This document shows, in pieces, positions 1-11,569 of a stretch of DNA of 64,000 nt (positions are counted from its first letter, which is position 1; the number at the start of each line of letters is the position of its first letter). Below the pieces are notes generated by a model. It was given only the letters and a program-made list of their open reading frames with translations. It ran no database searches and was not told the DNA's origin. A program made the position numbers and the translations under genes. Source of the stretch: Odontesthes bonariensis (Eukaryota; Chordata; Actinopteri; Atheriniformes; Atherinopsidae); assembly GCF_027942865.1 (NCBI RefSeq), contig NC_134514.1, forward strand, positions 16,477,965 to 16,541,964, in the 5' to 3' direction.

Positions 1-600
1 CGTTTGCTTTGGTACTGTGAAAAGACAAAAAGCCTTATCAGCCTTACTGATTGTTTACCCTGTTAATCTGATGGATATGCACTTTGTCTTCTTAAAGACA
101 GACTTATGATCAGCGGGGCTCCCAGAGAACACCTGTGAAACGCTTCTCCTGACTTTGCCTTCAGGTCTGTGAAGACCCTCACCCTCCCCGGCTGTTTTTT
201 TTTTTTTTTTTTCTCCTTCAGGTGCTCGTTGCGTTAACCACCATTGTAATTATGATTATTAAAGCTTAAAGAAAAAATATCCGACATCTGTTGGTTTTAC
301 ACCACGTTAAAGTTTACCAGAGTTCACATAATTTTCTGCAACTTTTAAGCTGTTACAAGATTCTGCAACTTCTGGATACAGCACATGGGGGAATATTCAC
401 CACCGTAGACCCTTAAACGAGTTGCAAACTTCATTGCACATGTATGAAGGATATGTTGCATTTAATCCAGCTACGTGTTACTTAATTTAAATTGTCTTGA
501 ACAGTTTTCTGTCAATGTTTAAGTCCTGGTACAATGTCTGCTTGTTCATGTTTTGGTAATAAACTGTCAATGACTTCAGAAAATGAGACTTCAGATTTAT
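1..600 (+). other. probable 3' end of an upstream plus-strand gene; no coding exon recognised
   Basis: No convincing reading frame is present. An AATAAA polyadenylation signal lies at 558-563, followed by a short AT-rich stretch, so this may be the 3' untranslated region of a plus-strand gene whose coding part lies left of the window. If so, that gene converges on the Six gene ending at 657, with the two polyadenylation signals only about 40 bases apart. The gene cannot be named from this sequence. Confidence 0.35.
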
Positions 601-606
601 TTTATT
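596..606 (-). terminator. polyadenylation signals of the six9-like gene
   Basis: Two overlapping AATAAA hexamers on the minus strand lie about 50-60 bases after the proposed stop codon at 657. Their position supports exon 3 as the true last exon. Confidence 0.55.
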
Positions 607-656
607 TAAAAAAAAAAAAGTTTTTTAAAAAGCAGCACAAGGATGGCTGAGCCAAG

Positions 657-2747
657 TTAGATGTTTGGATGGCATCCAGATGTGTGAAGAAGAGGTGGAT
701 GAAAGAGGGGTGGTGGTGTAGGGCGGTGTCGGCGGGGATGAGGGCTTCCTTGAGGAGAAACATCGTTGTCGGAGGACAGGTAGACTTCTGAATGTCCTCC
801 AGCGATCTGTGTTTGAAACCTGAAACAAGAAACATCAGAAAATTGCAGGTTGTTTAGTTATTTAATGTAACCACCAGAGGGCGCTGTAAATTCACCTCGT
901 AAGGTGTGCAGCAGAAAGTTCAATTTGATCAGCATCCTCAAATAAAACCATATCTTCTTAAAGCACTTTAAGTAAACAACCATAACATTACAGTTTAACC
1001 TATTCTTTTTAACTTATTTCTAACATGAATCTGAAATGTTTTGGCTTTCTTGTAAATGCTTATGCAGCTGTAAAACTATTTGGTGCAATGCCAAGAAAAT
1101 CATAAGCATCTCGGTGGTACTTAGTGGTCACATCGTGTAACTCTAATAGTGTGTTTGGATTTCTCTTTTTTCTTTAGGTGAAAGTTAATTATAGAAAACC
1201 CACTAACCTTTGGGTTCTTTTAATTTAAATTTAAATTTATATTGATTTTATTGTCTGTTAGCTGATAAGATGTAGGTCCCGTCACCAGGCATTGATGGCC
1301 AAAGGTGAATTTAAAGCCAAAGGTCAGCCTGCTCACCGTGTATCCCTCCGCGTCCTGTGCGAGTCGTGCCTTAACTCCTGTTTTCAAACACTGTATCATC
1401 ATTATTGATGGTAAAATTACTCTTTTCATACATAAGAGGTTATGACATGATTAAAATTCAACGGTCCCTTTAGAAGGCGACCCGCTGTGTCCCGTCTGAC
1501 CTGGTGACGTCCGTGACGCGCGCTCTCTGCCGGCGGTTCTTGAACCAGTTGCTGACCTGGGTGGCTGTGAGGCCGGTGGCCTCTGCCAGCTCCCGCTTCT
1601 CCTGGGTGGAAGGATAAGGCTGACGATGGTACCACTCCTTGAGTATACTCCTGGATTTCTCCTGTTTAGAAATTTGATATCTTAAGTGAAGTCAGACTTT
1701 AAAACCGTTTAAATCACTCTCAAAACTCACAGAAAAACTAAAGGTTTAGGCTGTGCTGTTTATTTTATTTAACCAGGTGTTGCAATTAAACACTTTGTCC
1801 CTCAGGAATATGTTTAATCTGTTAGTGTCTGCAGGCCACAAGAAGGAGAAGGTGTACTCTTTGTTTGGCCTTAAAATAATTAATCTCTTCTCAGGTGAAA
1901 CCTAATTAGGTGGAGCATATTTGGTCATTTGTTTTTTTCCGGTTGCTAGTTCTGAAAACACTATAGAGGTACTCTGCTTTTTAATCACTGTTGTGCCTTT
2001 CACAGTTGTAGAAAAAGTCAGACACTGAATGAAAGATTGTTATGCAAAAAGGACATGTAGTTTAAAAGAAGACTGGGGTGAAAGTAGAACAACAGGTCAA
2101 GGATCAGTTAACTTACAATTGTTGTCTATTTTTGCAGAAATTGTCATATTTCAAAGGAAGATACTGAGATTTTATTCTGAAATCTGAGCCTGTAAAGTAT
2201 TTAATATCAGGTGAGCTGTCAGAAAAAAATGTCTTAACAGTGAGAGAAAAAAAAAAAAAAGGCAAATAGACATAAGGGTAAGTTCTAAGAAACTGCATTT
2301 ACATTTTTTGAAAAGTTACTGTTTGGGAACAGATTTAATGTAAGATTTGCCAACCTTGAAGCAGTAGCTGGTCTCCTCTCCATCCCAAATGGTGTGGGGC
2401 AGAGGAAACTTTCTCCTCACACGATACTTCCCCACAGGTCCCAGGAGCCGGCCCCTCTGCCTCTCGGCCTCCAAGTAGTGGGCTCGCAGCCAGAGTTTCT
2501 GCAGGAACGGGTGGCTGCGTGGGGAGAAGTGGAAACCCTCCAACAGGGTGTAGAGCTCAGTGAAGCGCCCCTGGTGAAAGGCCACTGCGGCTTTAGCTTT
2601 TAGCACGCTCTCCAGCTCCCCGAGGCACGAAGAGGAGGCGGAGGAAGAGGGAGGAAGAGTCCGGAGGAAGCCGGCGAGTCGATCCATGTAACCGCCCTGC
2701 AGAAGGACCTCACAAACACAAATGACCTGCTCTGCCGTGAAGATCAT
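657..2747 (-). CDS. six9: Six1/2-class homeobox transcription factor (best guess Six9), three exons
   Basis: Exons read on the minus strand are 2747-2355, 1661-1501 and 819-657, giving about 238 residues. Six proteins are nuclear DNA-binding regulators of placode, muscle and sensory development that act with Eya and Groucho partners. The SIX domain fills roughly residues 3-115 and the homeodomain about 118-178, with the Six-type WFKNRRQR helix. The stretches [23 protein letters not shown] and [12 protein letters not shown] match the Six1/2 class rather than Six4/5. The start at 2747 matches where Six1/2 proteins begin, and GCG precedes the ATG. Exon 2 also runs open to a stop at 1470, but a donor at 1501 joins in phase to exon 3, which encodes a Ser/Pro-rich tail ([13 protein letters not shown]) resembling Six2 tails. 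Two AATAAA signals on this strand (596-606) lie just past the stop. The class is firm; the name six9 and the third exon are inferred. Confidence 0.8.
871..886. promoter_or_regulatory. CTCF-like motif in six9-like intron 2
   Basis: The sequence CCACCAGAGGGCGCTG closely fits the vertebrate CTCF core motif. It lies in the second intron of the Six1/2-class gene, near the convergent ends of two genes. Binding is not shown by sequence alone. Confidence 0.4.
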
Positions 2748-5700
2748 CGCTGTGGCGGCAGGACGGATGTCCAGAGAGTCCTGAGACGCTAGTGTGAGTG
2801 TGGAAATGCCTCCTAACAGCTTCTTTGAAGTCTGGAGAGGTGAGAACTGGAGCCTCTGTGGAGCATTATGGATGAACAAGAACAAGATGAACCTGCATGT
2901 GTGTTTAGTATTACTCATCATCATACCTTGGCACATGTAACCTGAGATCATCAGGGCTGTAATAACACACCATGCATCCTCCTTCTCTTGTACAAACACA
3001 TGCTTGAACACCTTTACACACATATTAAAGCTTTGTTGTTGTACTAACAAGGGGATGTGCATGAATGCTGGAAGAGAATGCATTTGAATAAAATTTTCAT
3101 GCCAAATTAGAGGCAAAAATCCTCTGACAAATATTTTTAGTGCGGGGAATGATCCCCAGTTCAGAAACACGCTGCGACGACGGGAGACAATGAGCCTTTT
3201 TTTTTTTCTGTAAATGTAGTTTATTATAATATCATGTAATATAAAAAATAGAATGCATTTGAGTACAAAAATGAGAAAACATGAACCTTGATTGACAGAC
3301 ACAAATGATCCCTTTCAAAGCCATTTAAAAATTCAATCAACATGCAAAGTCTTTGGTTAAGTCTGAAGACGTGTATACCATGTGTGAGGTGGGAGAGTTA
3401 AAACCAATCTCAGGCTACAAAATAATATATTGCAACAAATTAAAACCCTTTGCAGGCTTTAATGTTAACATGCTTTGGTAAGGAATGAGGACACACCACC
3501 CTATTACCCCAAATTAATCGACAAAATTCAGGCAAACATTGATTTGTCGAAACATTAAATGATCCAACCCGAGGCCAGAGGGAACCAATGAATTAAAAGC
3601 TTATTAAAGCGGAAGTCGGCAACTTTTTTTTAGTCATATTAGCTTGAACTGTCATGGGATTCTGGAAGTAGAATATTAAATAGGCTGTTTAGGAAAAATA
3701 ACGAAATCTGTAGCTCCCTCTGAAGCCTGTAATCATGCTTGCAAAAACCGAGCGCTCCCGGCTGTTTTTAACCAATCAAGTTAGGGTGGAGGAATCCTAC
3801 CTGTCAATCACAGCTTGTGCACACGCTGCTGAGCGTGAGTCTGCCCCAGCTTGTGTGCGCTCACACTGGTGTGAACTCACGTGCACAACCTCGTCCACAG
3901 AGGGGGAGGGGTTTGGGGGGCGATTCGGAGCTTGTTAGAGGTTGGGGGAGGGACCTGAAAGTTGTGTCAGTTCGAATTTTCCGACTTTAGACTCGCAATT
4001 TTGAAAACCTGCCGACTGCAGCTTTAACAGGGCTTGACCTCTTTCAACATTAATGACCTTAAAACTGGTTAATACCTGTAGTCTGAGACTGTATAAACTC
4101 GGGTTGCATAATAATATGACCTTCCCAGTCAACATTAGTATAATTTCCTATTTGCGTTCTTTCGACAAGGACTCATTTTCGTTCACTTAAAAGTAGAAAC
4201 TGATTGGTACATGCTTTAAATAGATTAAATGTACAAAAAAAAGACACACAAACAAAAAAAACAAAAAAAAAAAACAGGCCATCCTTGTAACTAGATGCGA
4301 CACTGAAGTGTATATTTGTGTACCATAAATGGCCAAAGGTTTAACCGCTACCTGTGCCACGACGGCGTATCGCTCGTACGATTTAGGGGTCTGTCTAGAC
4401 GAGACAGATACGAGTCCGACCGCGGCCGTAACCACATGGCAGCGCAGCGTAAACATGGTGTGAATGAAATGTGCAAAATATACAAACAGACAAGATCAAG
4501 CAATCACTACGCAACCAACGGTGTCACATTGTGTTTCACTGACGACGAATCCGATACAGAAATGTGGTGTTCCAATAAAAACAAAAAGGGTCCATATGAA
4601 GGGAGTCCAGAAATGGCTACATAGAAACGATAAAATAGTGAAAATAAAACAACAAAAGTTTGACCCCCCCCCCCCCACACACAAACAAACATCAAACACG
4701 AAAGGTTTAAAATAAGGCACTTATCAGTATTAATATACTGAGATTTTGTCTGCATTTGACAAGAAAAATCACTTTTGTGGGATCACAGCTACTGTTTTAG
4801 TGTAACGCACTGCCATGCTTCATGTCATCTCCCAAGTATCCTGGCTTTTTGTCTCGGCCATTGTGCGACATAGTGTCCTATAAAGAGCTAAACGCGCATT
4901 GCATAGAGTTTTAAACCTCTCAATAACCCTTTTTAATTCCTGTATTCTGCTTTTTTTGCCAATATAGGGCCGCACCCCTCCTTAAAAACCGGAGGAAGTC
5001 GTTAGCGATTTACCACTGAATGCAGTAAGCCTGCACGTTTCAAGCCAGACTCAGTAACTCACTCGGAATAATAAAATACTGCTGCATAGCCCTCGAAGCT
5101 ATGGTGAAAAAGTTTCACATATAGATCAACCTACTTCACTTCAGGTTATGAAGACGATCATCTTCACTGTGTTTCTGGAGTGTTGGAAGAGTAACACATT
5201 CAGATGTTTGGAGGAAAAGAAAACTGAACGGCTGAATATACTGAGTTCTGGCAGAAAGATTAGTTTCAGATGTGTCCCCTTTTGCCAGATTGTCTCATCG
5301 TTGTGGCGGATCCACAATGGGCTACTTCATCTGCCAGCGAAAACTCCAGACAGAGTCCGGCTGAATTTGGCCTGCTTTTCCTCCGAATTACGAAGAAAGA
5401 GCTGAAATGACACCAGAAGCTCTACGCGGGCCAAGCAGACTAATCCATGTTGTCTCTTCTGTCTGGATCTGATAAAATGAAGGCACGAAATGTTTTGGGT
5501 AGAAACCTCAGAGATGCAACATTCCCTCCTAGACACCCAGAGGAAGAATTTTAAGTTGAAGCAGCAGGTCTGTATCCCATGTAAAAGCCACCCATTCATG
5601 TAAAATAGAGCTGCAGAGGACTTTTCTTAAAAGTGCCAGCCAGCACCACGACAGCACTGGAGGATTGACAATCGGATCATTAAAAGAAACAAGAGCGTCT

Positions 5701-5749
5701 AGTGTATTTTTGTTTTTAGACACGGTCACCAGCACCGTCTGTAAACAGA
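2748..5749. other. intergenic region between six9-like and six5
   Basis: This 3-kb stretch lies upstream of the six9-like gene and downstream of six5, both on the minus strand. It holds the six9-like promoter region, one TTAA-flanked miniature transposon (3604-4027) and probably the six5 3' untranslated region toward the right. Short open frames here (for example 4316-4624 plus) have no recognisable domain and lie in biased, A-rich sequence, so no gene is called. Confidence 0.5.
3604..4027. mobile_element. TTAA-flanked miniature inverted-repeat transposon (MITE)
   Basis: A 424-base element is bounded by TTAA at both ends. Just inside are imperfect 13-base inverted repeats, AGCGGAAGTCGGC at the left and the complement of AGCTGCAGTCGGC at the right. 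It has no transposase. TTAA target duplication suggests mobilisation by a piggyBac- or Kolobok-type enzyme. The family name is not known to me. Confidence 0.55.
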
Positions 5750-8700
5750 CTACAAGCCCAGCTCTTCATCCACAGGGACAGACTGGAGCTGAGTGAGGAT
5801 TTTAGAGTCACCATCCATTTCCTCTGGGTTCCCCAGTGGTGAGCCGGCTTCCTCATCCTGCTCTGGGGAGGGACTTCCCAGGAGCAGCGACTCACCTCCA
5901 GGTAGGCCCAACAAAGCCGGATCTACAGGCAGGTCCCCCTTGCTGCGGACATCAAACAGAGTTAGACTGGCTGAAGTGGAAAGGGGTACAGGGCTCCACG
6001 CTGGCTGGGACAACTGGATGCTTGGTGCCACTCCACTGTACATGGGACTGAGGGTGAGCATGCTCTCTGGAGTGAGCGTGCTCAGTGTTGTCGGAGTTGC
6101 TGACTGATCCAGGGTGTGAGGAGAAGGGACAGCAGGCGCCTGGCTGTTTGTGATCGCAGTCTCTGGAGCACAATACAGTGGGGACGAGTTGATGAAATTC
6201 AAAGGAGATGTCGTGAGGCCTCCAGAGGTTATGCCCGAGATCTGGGACGCCACAGGAGGGGTGGAGGGGTTAAGAGCTGGAGCCACTCCGTTTGTAGAGA
6301 TGGGTGAAGCATCTGGGACTGGTTTCAGGGGCATGCTGGTGAGCTGAATGCCTGCTGGGATGGTCAGAATCAGCTTCCCTTGCTGCACACTCAGATAAGG
6401 GCTTCCACCGAGGAGGAGGTTGCCTACAGTGGGGAATCATAAAAAAAGGACAGCAGTCAAGACTTTGCTTCATGTGCATTTTTCATTTTGGTGTTAGAGA
6501 CTAAATCAATCGTTTGACAGAAACCGGAACTTCTGTAAGTTCAATAATCTGTTCATAAGTGAAAATGGTGAATATTATTTTATCACTCATCCGTTTCTTT
6601 TTCTCTTAATCTCTGTGTCTTATATGATGGTATGTCTTTAAAGGGATAGTTCGCCTCTTTTGACATGAAGCTGTATGACATCCCATATTAGCAACATCAT
6701 TTATGAACATTGACATACCCCCTGCTGCGTCCTGTGAGCCGAGTTCCAGCCGAGTTTTGGTGTTGACGAAGGTAGTCCGGCTAGTTGGCTGGGGACACAA
6801 AAATAAAACGTCTTGCTTCTCAAAACAATATGCATTCAAAAGAGTAATACATTTGCATCACAAAATCGTTGTCCAGGAAAAAGTCAGACCTCACATCGCT
6901 TGGCGCTATTTTTGCCTCCCTTGATATCAATGCGTACAGCCACCTAGCGATAGCCGCACATGTTATGGTGTTTGCTGCTTGGAAGCAGGGGACTGCTCGG
7001 TCTGCACAGTTTACATTGGATGTATTGATATCAAGGGAGGCAAAAATAGCGCCAAGCGATGTGAGGTCTGACTTTTTCCTGGACAACGATTTTGTGATGC
7101 AAATGCATTACTCTTTTGAACGCATATTGTTTTGAGAGGCAAGACGCTTTATTTTTGTGCCCCCAGCCAACTAGCCGGACTACCTTCGTCAACTCCAAAA
7201 CGAGGCTGGAACTCGGCTCACAGGACGCAGCGGGGGGTAAGTCAATGTTCATAAATGATGTTGCTAATATGGGATGTCATACAGCTTCATGTCGAAAGAG
7301 GCGAACTATCCCTTTAATGCCAGCTTTTTTCTGACATTTTTTTCAAACGCATTTCATTTGTCCTAAAAAGAAAACAATAAAATCACATGTGAGAAGCTGT
7401 AAGTGGTGCATTTTCTCTTCAAAAATTCCTAAAAATCGCCTGATAAGTTATATAAGGTTGCCAGTTAATTTTCCTTTTGTCGCCTAATCTTTTATTCTCT
7501 GCAAACATGTCATGAAAAGAGGGTACCTGGAGGAGCGGAGGGTAGCTGAATGATCCCAGAGTTTAGGAGCTGCACCGCAGGGGCCACACTGGTTGGGGCG
7601 CCCACACTCTGAATGGGCCTCAGCTGGTTTATCCTGAGAGGGCTCTGTGTGACACCCCCACCTGCCGCAGCTGAGGTCAGGATCTGCAGGGGCACCCCTG
7701 CAGAGGGGATGGAGAGAGAAGGGCTGGCAGGCACCACTTGGGGGAAAGATATAGTGGAGGAAGTTTGGATGGAGGAGACTGGGACCAGCTGAGGCATGGA
7801 GAGCGGGACTAACTGTGCCGGGGAGCAGCCTTTGGCCTGAGGAACTGGGACGACTTGTGTTGGGGAAGATATGGAAATAACCTGTGGAGCCTGCATTTTG
7901 CTGGGAGTAGAGTTTGTGGTTTGCTCCCCCAGCTGGTGCATCGGTGGCTGTGGGAGGTGACTGTTGTTAAGCTGTGAGATGGAAACGATGGTCGTGGCAC
8001 ATTCAGACATAGTCGTTGAAGCATCTTGCTGCTGTGGGGCCAGCCTGCTGCCTGTGCTCAGAGTCTGGGGACTTTGGAAGTGAGAAGCCAGCGAGGTGAG
8101 GGGGGATACTGGGACAAGCTGAGGACACTGGGATGCTTGTGTGCCTGGAGGGGGCTGGACTAGGTGGGACACCGGTGTACCCTGGATGGAGGGCACAACC
8201 TGGGGTAAAGAGATGACCTGAGGGGTGGAGTTGGTGGAGGAAACCGCGGAGTTGGAGGGGTTCAACTGGGAGGCAGAAGTGGCGCTCACATATGTCGTGT
8301 GTTGACTGGAGAGAGGCACTGCAGAACTGGAAATAATCATACCTGCAGATGACAGAGAGGCTGGGAGGCTGAGGGCCCCTTGATGTTGGGGGTTTTGTGT
8401 TAAGACTAATGAAGGGAGACTAGTTGGTGAGGACAGAGTCGGTGAAGAGGGGGATACAGATGAAGAGGAGGGGGATACTATCTGACTACCGCCCTCCGAT
8501 TTAGGGACGATGATGAAATCCATGTCATTGCTGCTCTCTCTTTTACTTTGCTGGGAAGGACAAATGATAGTGGAAGGATGTGAAACTGACATGGTGTTAG
8601 TGCTCAGAACAACTGGCTTGGTCTCCACAGCTGAGACTTCCTGTTCTGACCTGGACACTGCTTGCTGCGGCACACCGATCCCAGGTTTGGTTATTACCTG

Positions 8701-11569
8701 AGCCCCATTCAAGATTAAAGAAGAGTTGGTTGCAACAGGACTCAGAGTGACAGTCTGGCAATCACTTAAGCTGAGCCCGTTAATTATGACACCAGCGCCA
8801 GTGCTGGAGATGAGCGAATTCCCGTTGAGGAGTAATGGCTGAGAGGCCGCGAGGAAGCCACTGGACCCGTTGAGGATGAGCTGGCCTCCTGGGTTACAAG
8901 GGACTGCAGAGACGGAGATGATGGAAGCCGTGGAGCCGGCAGCCTCTTCTGGTTTGTCAGGGGAGTCATCCATCGCACTCGCTTCATCCTCAGTGCTGTG
9001 GTTCCCGTCAGACTCACTGAAATCAGAGGAATAAGTTACAGGAAGGGAAAAGCACTCGCAGAGTTTGATTCCATTTATATCATTGGATGCGGGGTTTCTT
9101 TTCTAATTCCATAAAAGAGTCTGAGAGTAAATCTGTGCACCGAGAATATTCAGAGGTGAGCGTAGCACAAGTGGATCAATACTTCTGAAAGAAATCTCAA
9201 CCAATTAGTATTTCATCTGACAAGTATTGGTTCATCTGACAGTTACCATCTTCAACCTTCAACCAATCGTCTGTCAAATAATTAAAAAAAACAACAACAA
9301 ACGTGGTCATTCGTGAAACACATTTCTGAAAAGCTAATAAGCAACAGGCGGCCATTTTCTTTTTTCAACTCCTTTTAAAGACACAGATTGTATATAAAAA
9401 GTGGATGTAGCTGCCTGCTGGTAACCACAAAAATATGTTATTTTCAATTCTGTCATTTCCTTGAAAAGAGCCATCACCTTACTGGACTAGTGGACTAAAA
9501 GCATGTGATTACGTCCATCTTTTACATACAGTTTGTGCTCTCGAATCGGCCAATGAGCAGCTGACAATAGCTTATAGTTTTCTTTAAAACTAAACATGTA
9601 AATACGTTTTAACAGCTGTTCAAGTTTGAGAAATTAGATATTACTGTTTTGTCATTTCTAGGAGGTGCAAGAGTACCTAAATTCACATCATCACCGGGCT
9701 TTGATCTTTTTAAAATGAGCAGGGATATCAACGTATGCAGGAAGATCGGGGGAGTGATGGCAAAGGTCCAGGCAGCCTGGTATCAAACCAGTGTCTTGGA
9801 GGCATTTCCTTCCCTGAGGTATGTGGCCTGACCACTCTGTTATCAGGTCGTAATTTTGTATCTCCTCAAAGGAAACCTCGCGCCAAAAACGCAGGTCCTG
9901 CAAGAAGCAAAGACTCATTCCTAAATGTCCTTTCTGGAGTACATTCACAGTTATTTTTTGGTATGTTGAAGTGTGTTGCAACCAAAAATTATGTTGATGA
10001 TATTTCTAGAATAAAGAAAAAACACACTTCTGTGGTCTGAAGAATGACTAAAACAAGTGGAACAACTTCTGAACATCTGTCTTTCACAAAAGCAACACCG
10101 GGATCATTTAAACAATTACCACAGTTTCACAGCTTAGTGTGAATACGTTGACTTTCTAAACAGATTCACCTTCTTTGTTTTTAAATATGTATATATATAT
10201 ATATATATCCTGGCAACACCCTTTCCATCCACATAATAAAGATAAAGCTGAAGCAGATCCCTAGAAACTCTTTTAGGGCCTCCATCTGGTTAATATGTTG
10301 GCGTTTACCACCCAGGTCATCCTACAGATTGGCTGGCAGACCACCACAAACCCTGAGGGGGGATAAGATAAGTCTTCAATGCTCTGTCTTATCTTCTCAC
10401 AAACAGCCTCCCCCTGTTAGGCGAGATGGTCATTTAAACCCAGTGATTTCTGCCTGAGCATCTCGGCACCCCCCCACGACTCCCTGTAAAGCTCTTTATC
10501 ATAACCTCTGTCGCCCTGGCTCTGCAAGCAGCAGTGGATGGGTTCATGAAACTTGAGCCACTCTGGGCCCTCTGGATCTCACATTTCACAACAAAGCAAC
10601 ATGCTGTTGGTCTCGGATGTGTGGCTTCACTGCTGTCAAAAGTCAGCTCACGTCCATCCTCTTACTTTAGGTTGTTTTCAAATCGTTTTTCTTCTTATTG
10701 GAGGTTATCTTGAGTGGCGTTTTTTCTGAGTGACCCTTGCAGTTATTAAGCAAAACATCTGCTCTCTGACAAACAATAGACAGTTCAAAGCAGCTGCAGC
10801 GGGTTATAACTTTTGAATTACACTATTGTGTGTGCACAAAGGCCACCCTGTTGCACTGTGTTTGCGGTGCGGTTGGTTCTTGCCTTTTACTGTGGGTCCC
10901 GGACGGGGTCCTGTCCCTCTGCCTGCGGTTCTTGAACCAGTTGCTGACCTGTGTGAGGGACAGCCCGGTGACTTTGGCCAGGTTTTTCTTCTCGTCCGGA
11001 GTGGGGTACCTGTTGCTCTTGTAGCATTCCTTCAAAGCATTGCGGGATTTCTCTTTGAAGCAGTACACTGTCTCCTCTCCGTCCCAGATGGTTTTGGGCA
11101 GGGGGAACTTTTTTCTGAGTCGGTACTTGTCCACTGCGCCCAGGCTGCGGCCCCGGGACCTCTCCGCCTCCTTGTAGCGGGCTTTAAGGTATAGGTCCTG
11201 CAGGAACCCATGGTTAGACGGGTGGAAGTCGTGGCTCTCCAGGATGGCGTAGAGCTCCTTGAATTCGTCCCGGTGGAAAGCCACCAGTGCCTGGGCCTTC
11301 AGCAGGGTCTCGTTGCCACGTAGCAGCTCGGACGAAGGAGGTATGGTGGATAGAAATCTCCACAGGCGATCCACATTGCCCGCCTGCAGAAGGGCCTCGC
11401 AGAGACATGAAACTTGGTCTGTGGAAAAGCTCAGAGCCGATTTTTGAAAACTTTGGAGTAACTGTTCCGAAACCTGGAGAGGGTCTTTGTCTTCTTTGGA
11501 CTCCGTTGCCGATGGCTCCTCTGGGCTGTTCTCAGATTGTTCTGTAGACTGTAAAGACAAGGAAGCCAT
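5750..11569 (-). CDS. six5: Six4/5-class homeobox transcription factor Six5, three exons
   Basis: Exons on the minus strand are 11569-10884, 9016-7527 and 6423-5750, encoding about 949 residues, longer than human SIX5. The SIX domain spans about residues 47-158 and the homeodomain about 160-220. [28 protein letters not shown] and [19 protein letters not shown] mark the Six4/5 class. The long Ser/Thr/Pro/Gln-rich C-terminal half is typical of the activation region of Six4/5. It keeps VQQGK and ends in [12 protein letters not shown], like the LQTVQLDEDMQDL end of SIX4. The start ATG at 11569 has A at -3 and G at +4; an in-frame upstream ATG at 11671 is less likely. Intron 1 uses a GC donor, and its boundary falls exactly where SIX4 reads TQSK-SESDGN. 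Intron 2 contains a foldback transposon. SIX5 borders DMPK in mammals and regulates muscle, eye and germline genes. SIX4 is the main alternative identity. Confidence 0.9.
6638..7317. mobile_element. Angel-like foldback DNA transposon, copy 1 (in six5 intron 2)
   Basis: A 680-base element is bounded by TTAA on both sides, with termini AGGGATAGTTCGCCTC and its complement. Its two arms, roughly 6642-6930 and 7025-7313, are nearly perfect inverted copies around a short loop, so the whole is one long hairpin. It codes for no transposase. The termini resemble the fish Angel family as I remember it; the TTAA target fits the piggyBac or Kolobok superfamily. A second copy of the same family lies at 56690-57153. 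Confidence 0.8.
9017..10883 (-). other. six5 intron 1 contents
   Basis: This intron has a GC donor at 10883-10882 and an ordinary AG acceptor before 9016. It holds an AT dinucleotide run (10185-10208) and a cluster of GATA-type sites (10361-10396). Open frames around 9649-10040 on both strands carry no recognisable domain and are not called. Confidence 0.5.
10185..10208. repeat. AT dinucleotide microsatellite
   Basis: A short run of alternating A and T lies inside six5 intron 1. Confidence 0.9.

Noticed and set aside
625-828. Alternative frame of six9-like exon 3 (starting [10 protein letters not shown])
   Set aside because: The phase set by the donor at 1501 selects another frame, ending at 657, which reads [13 protein letters not shown] like other Six tails.
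1426-1635. 69-codon minus frame over the six9-like homeodomain exon
   Set aside because: It is a shadow of the homeodomain frame.
2748-3302. Minus-strand frame extending about 185 codons upstream of the six9-like start
   Set aside because: It contains no Six-family sequence and is rich in Phe, Ile and Lys from AT-rich DNA. Six1/2 proteins start right at the SIX domain, as does the ATG at 2747.
4316-4624. 102-codon plus-strand frame
   Set aside because: No recognisable domain, ends in A-rich low-complexity sequence, and lies in the likely six5 3' untranslated region on the other strand.
6820-7135. Open frames on both strands beginning [15 protein letters not shown]
   Set aside because: They are the same sequence read in the two arms of the foldback transposon and show no transposase motif.
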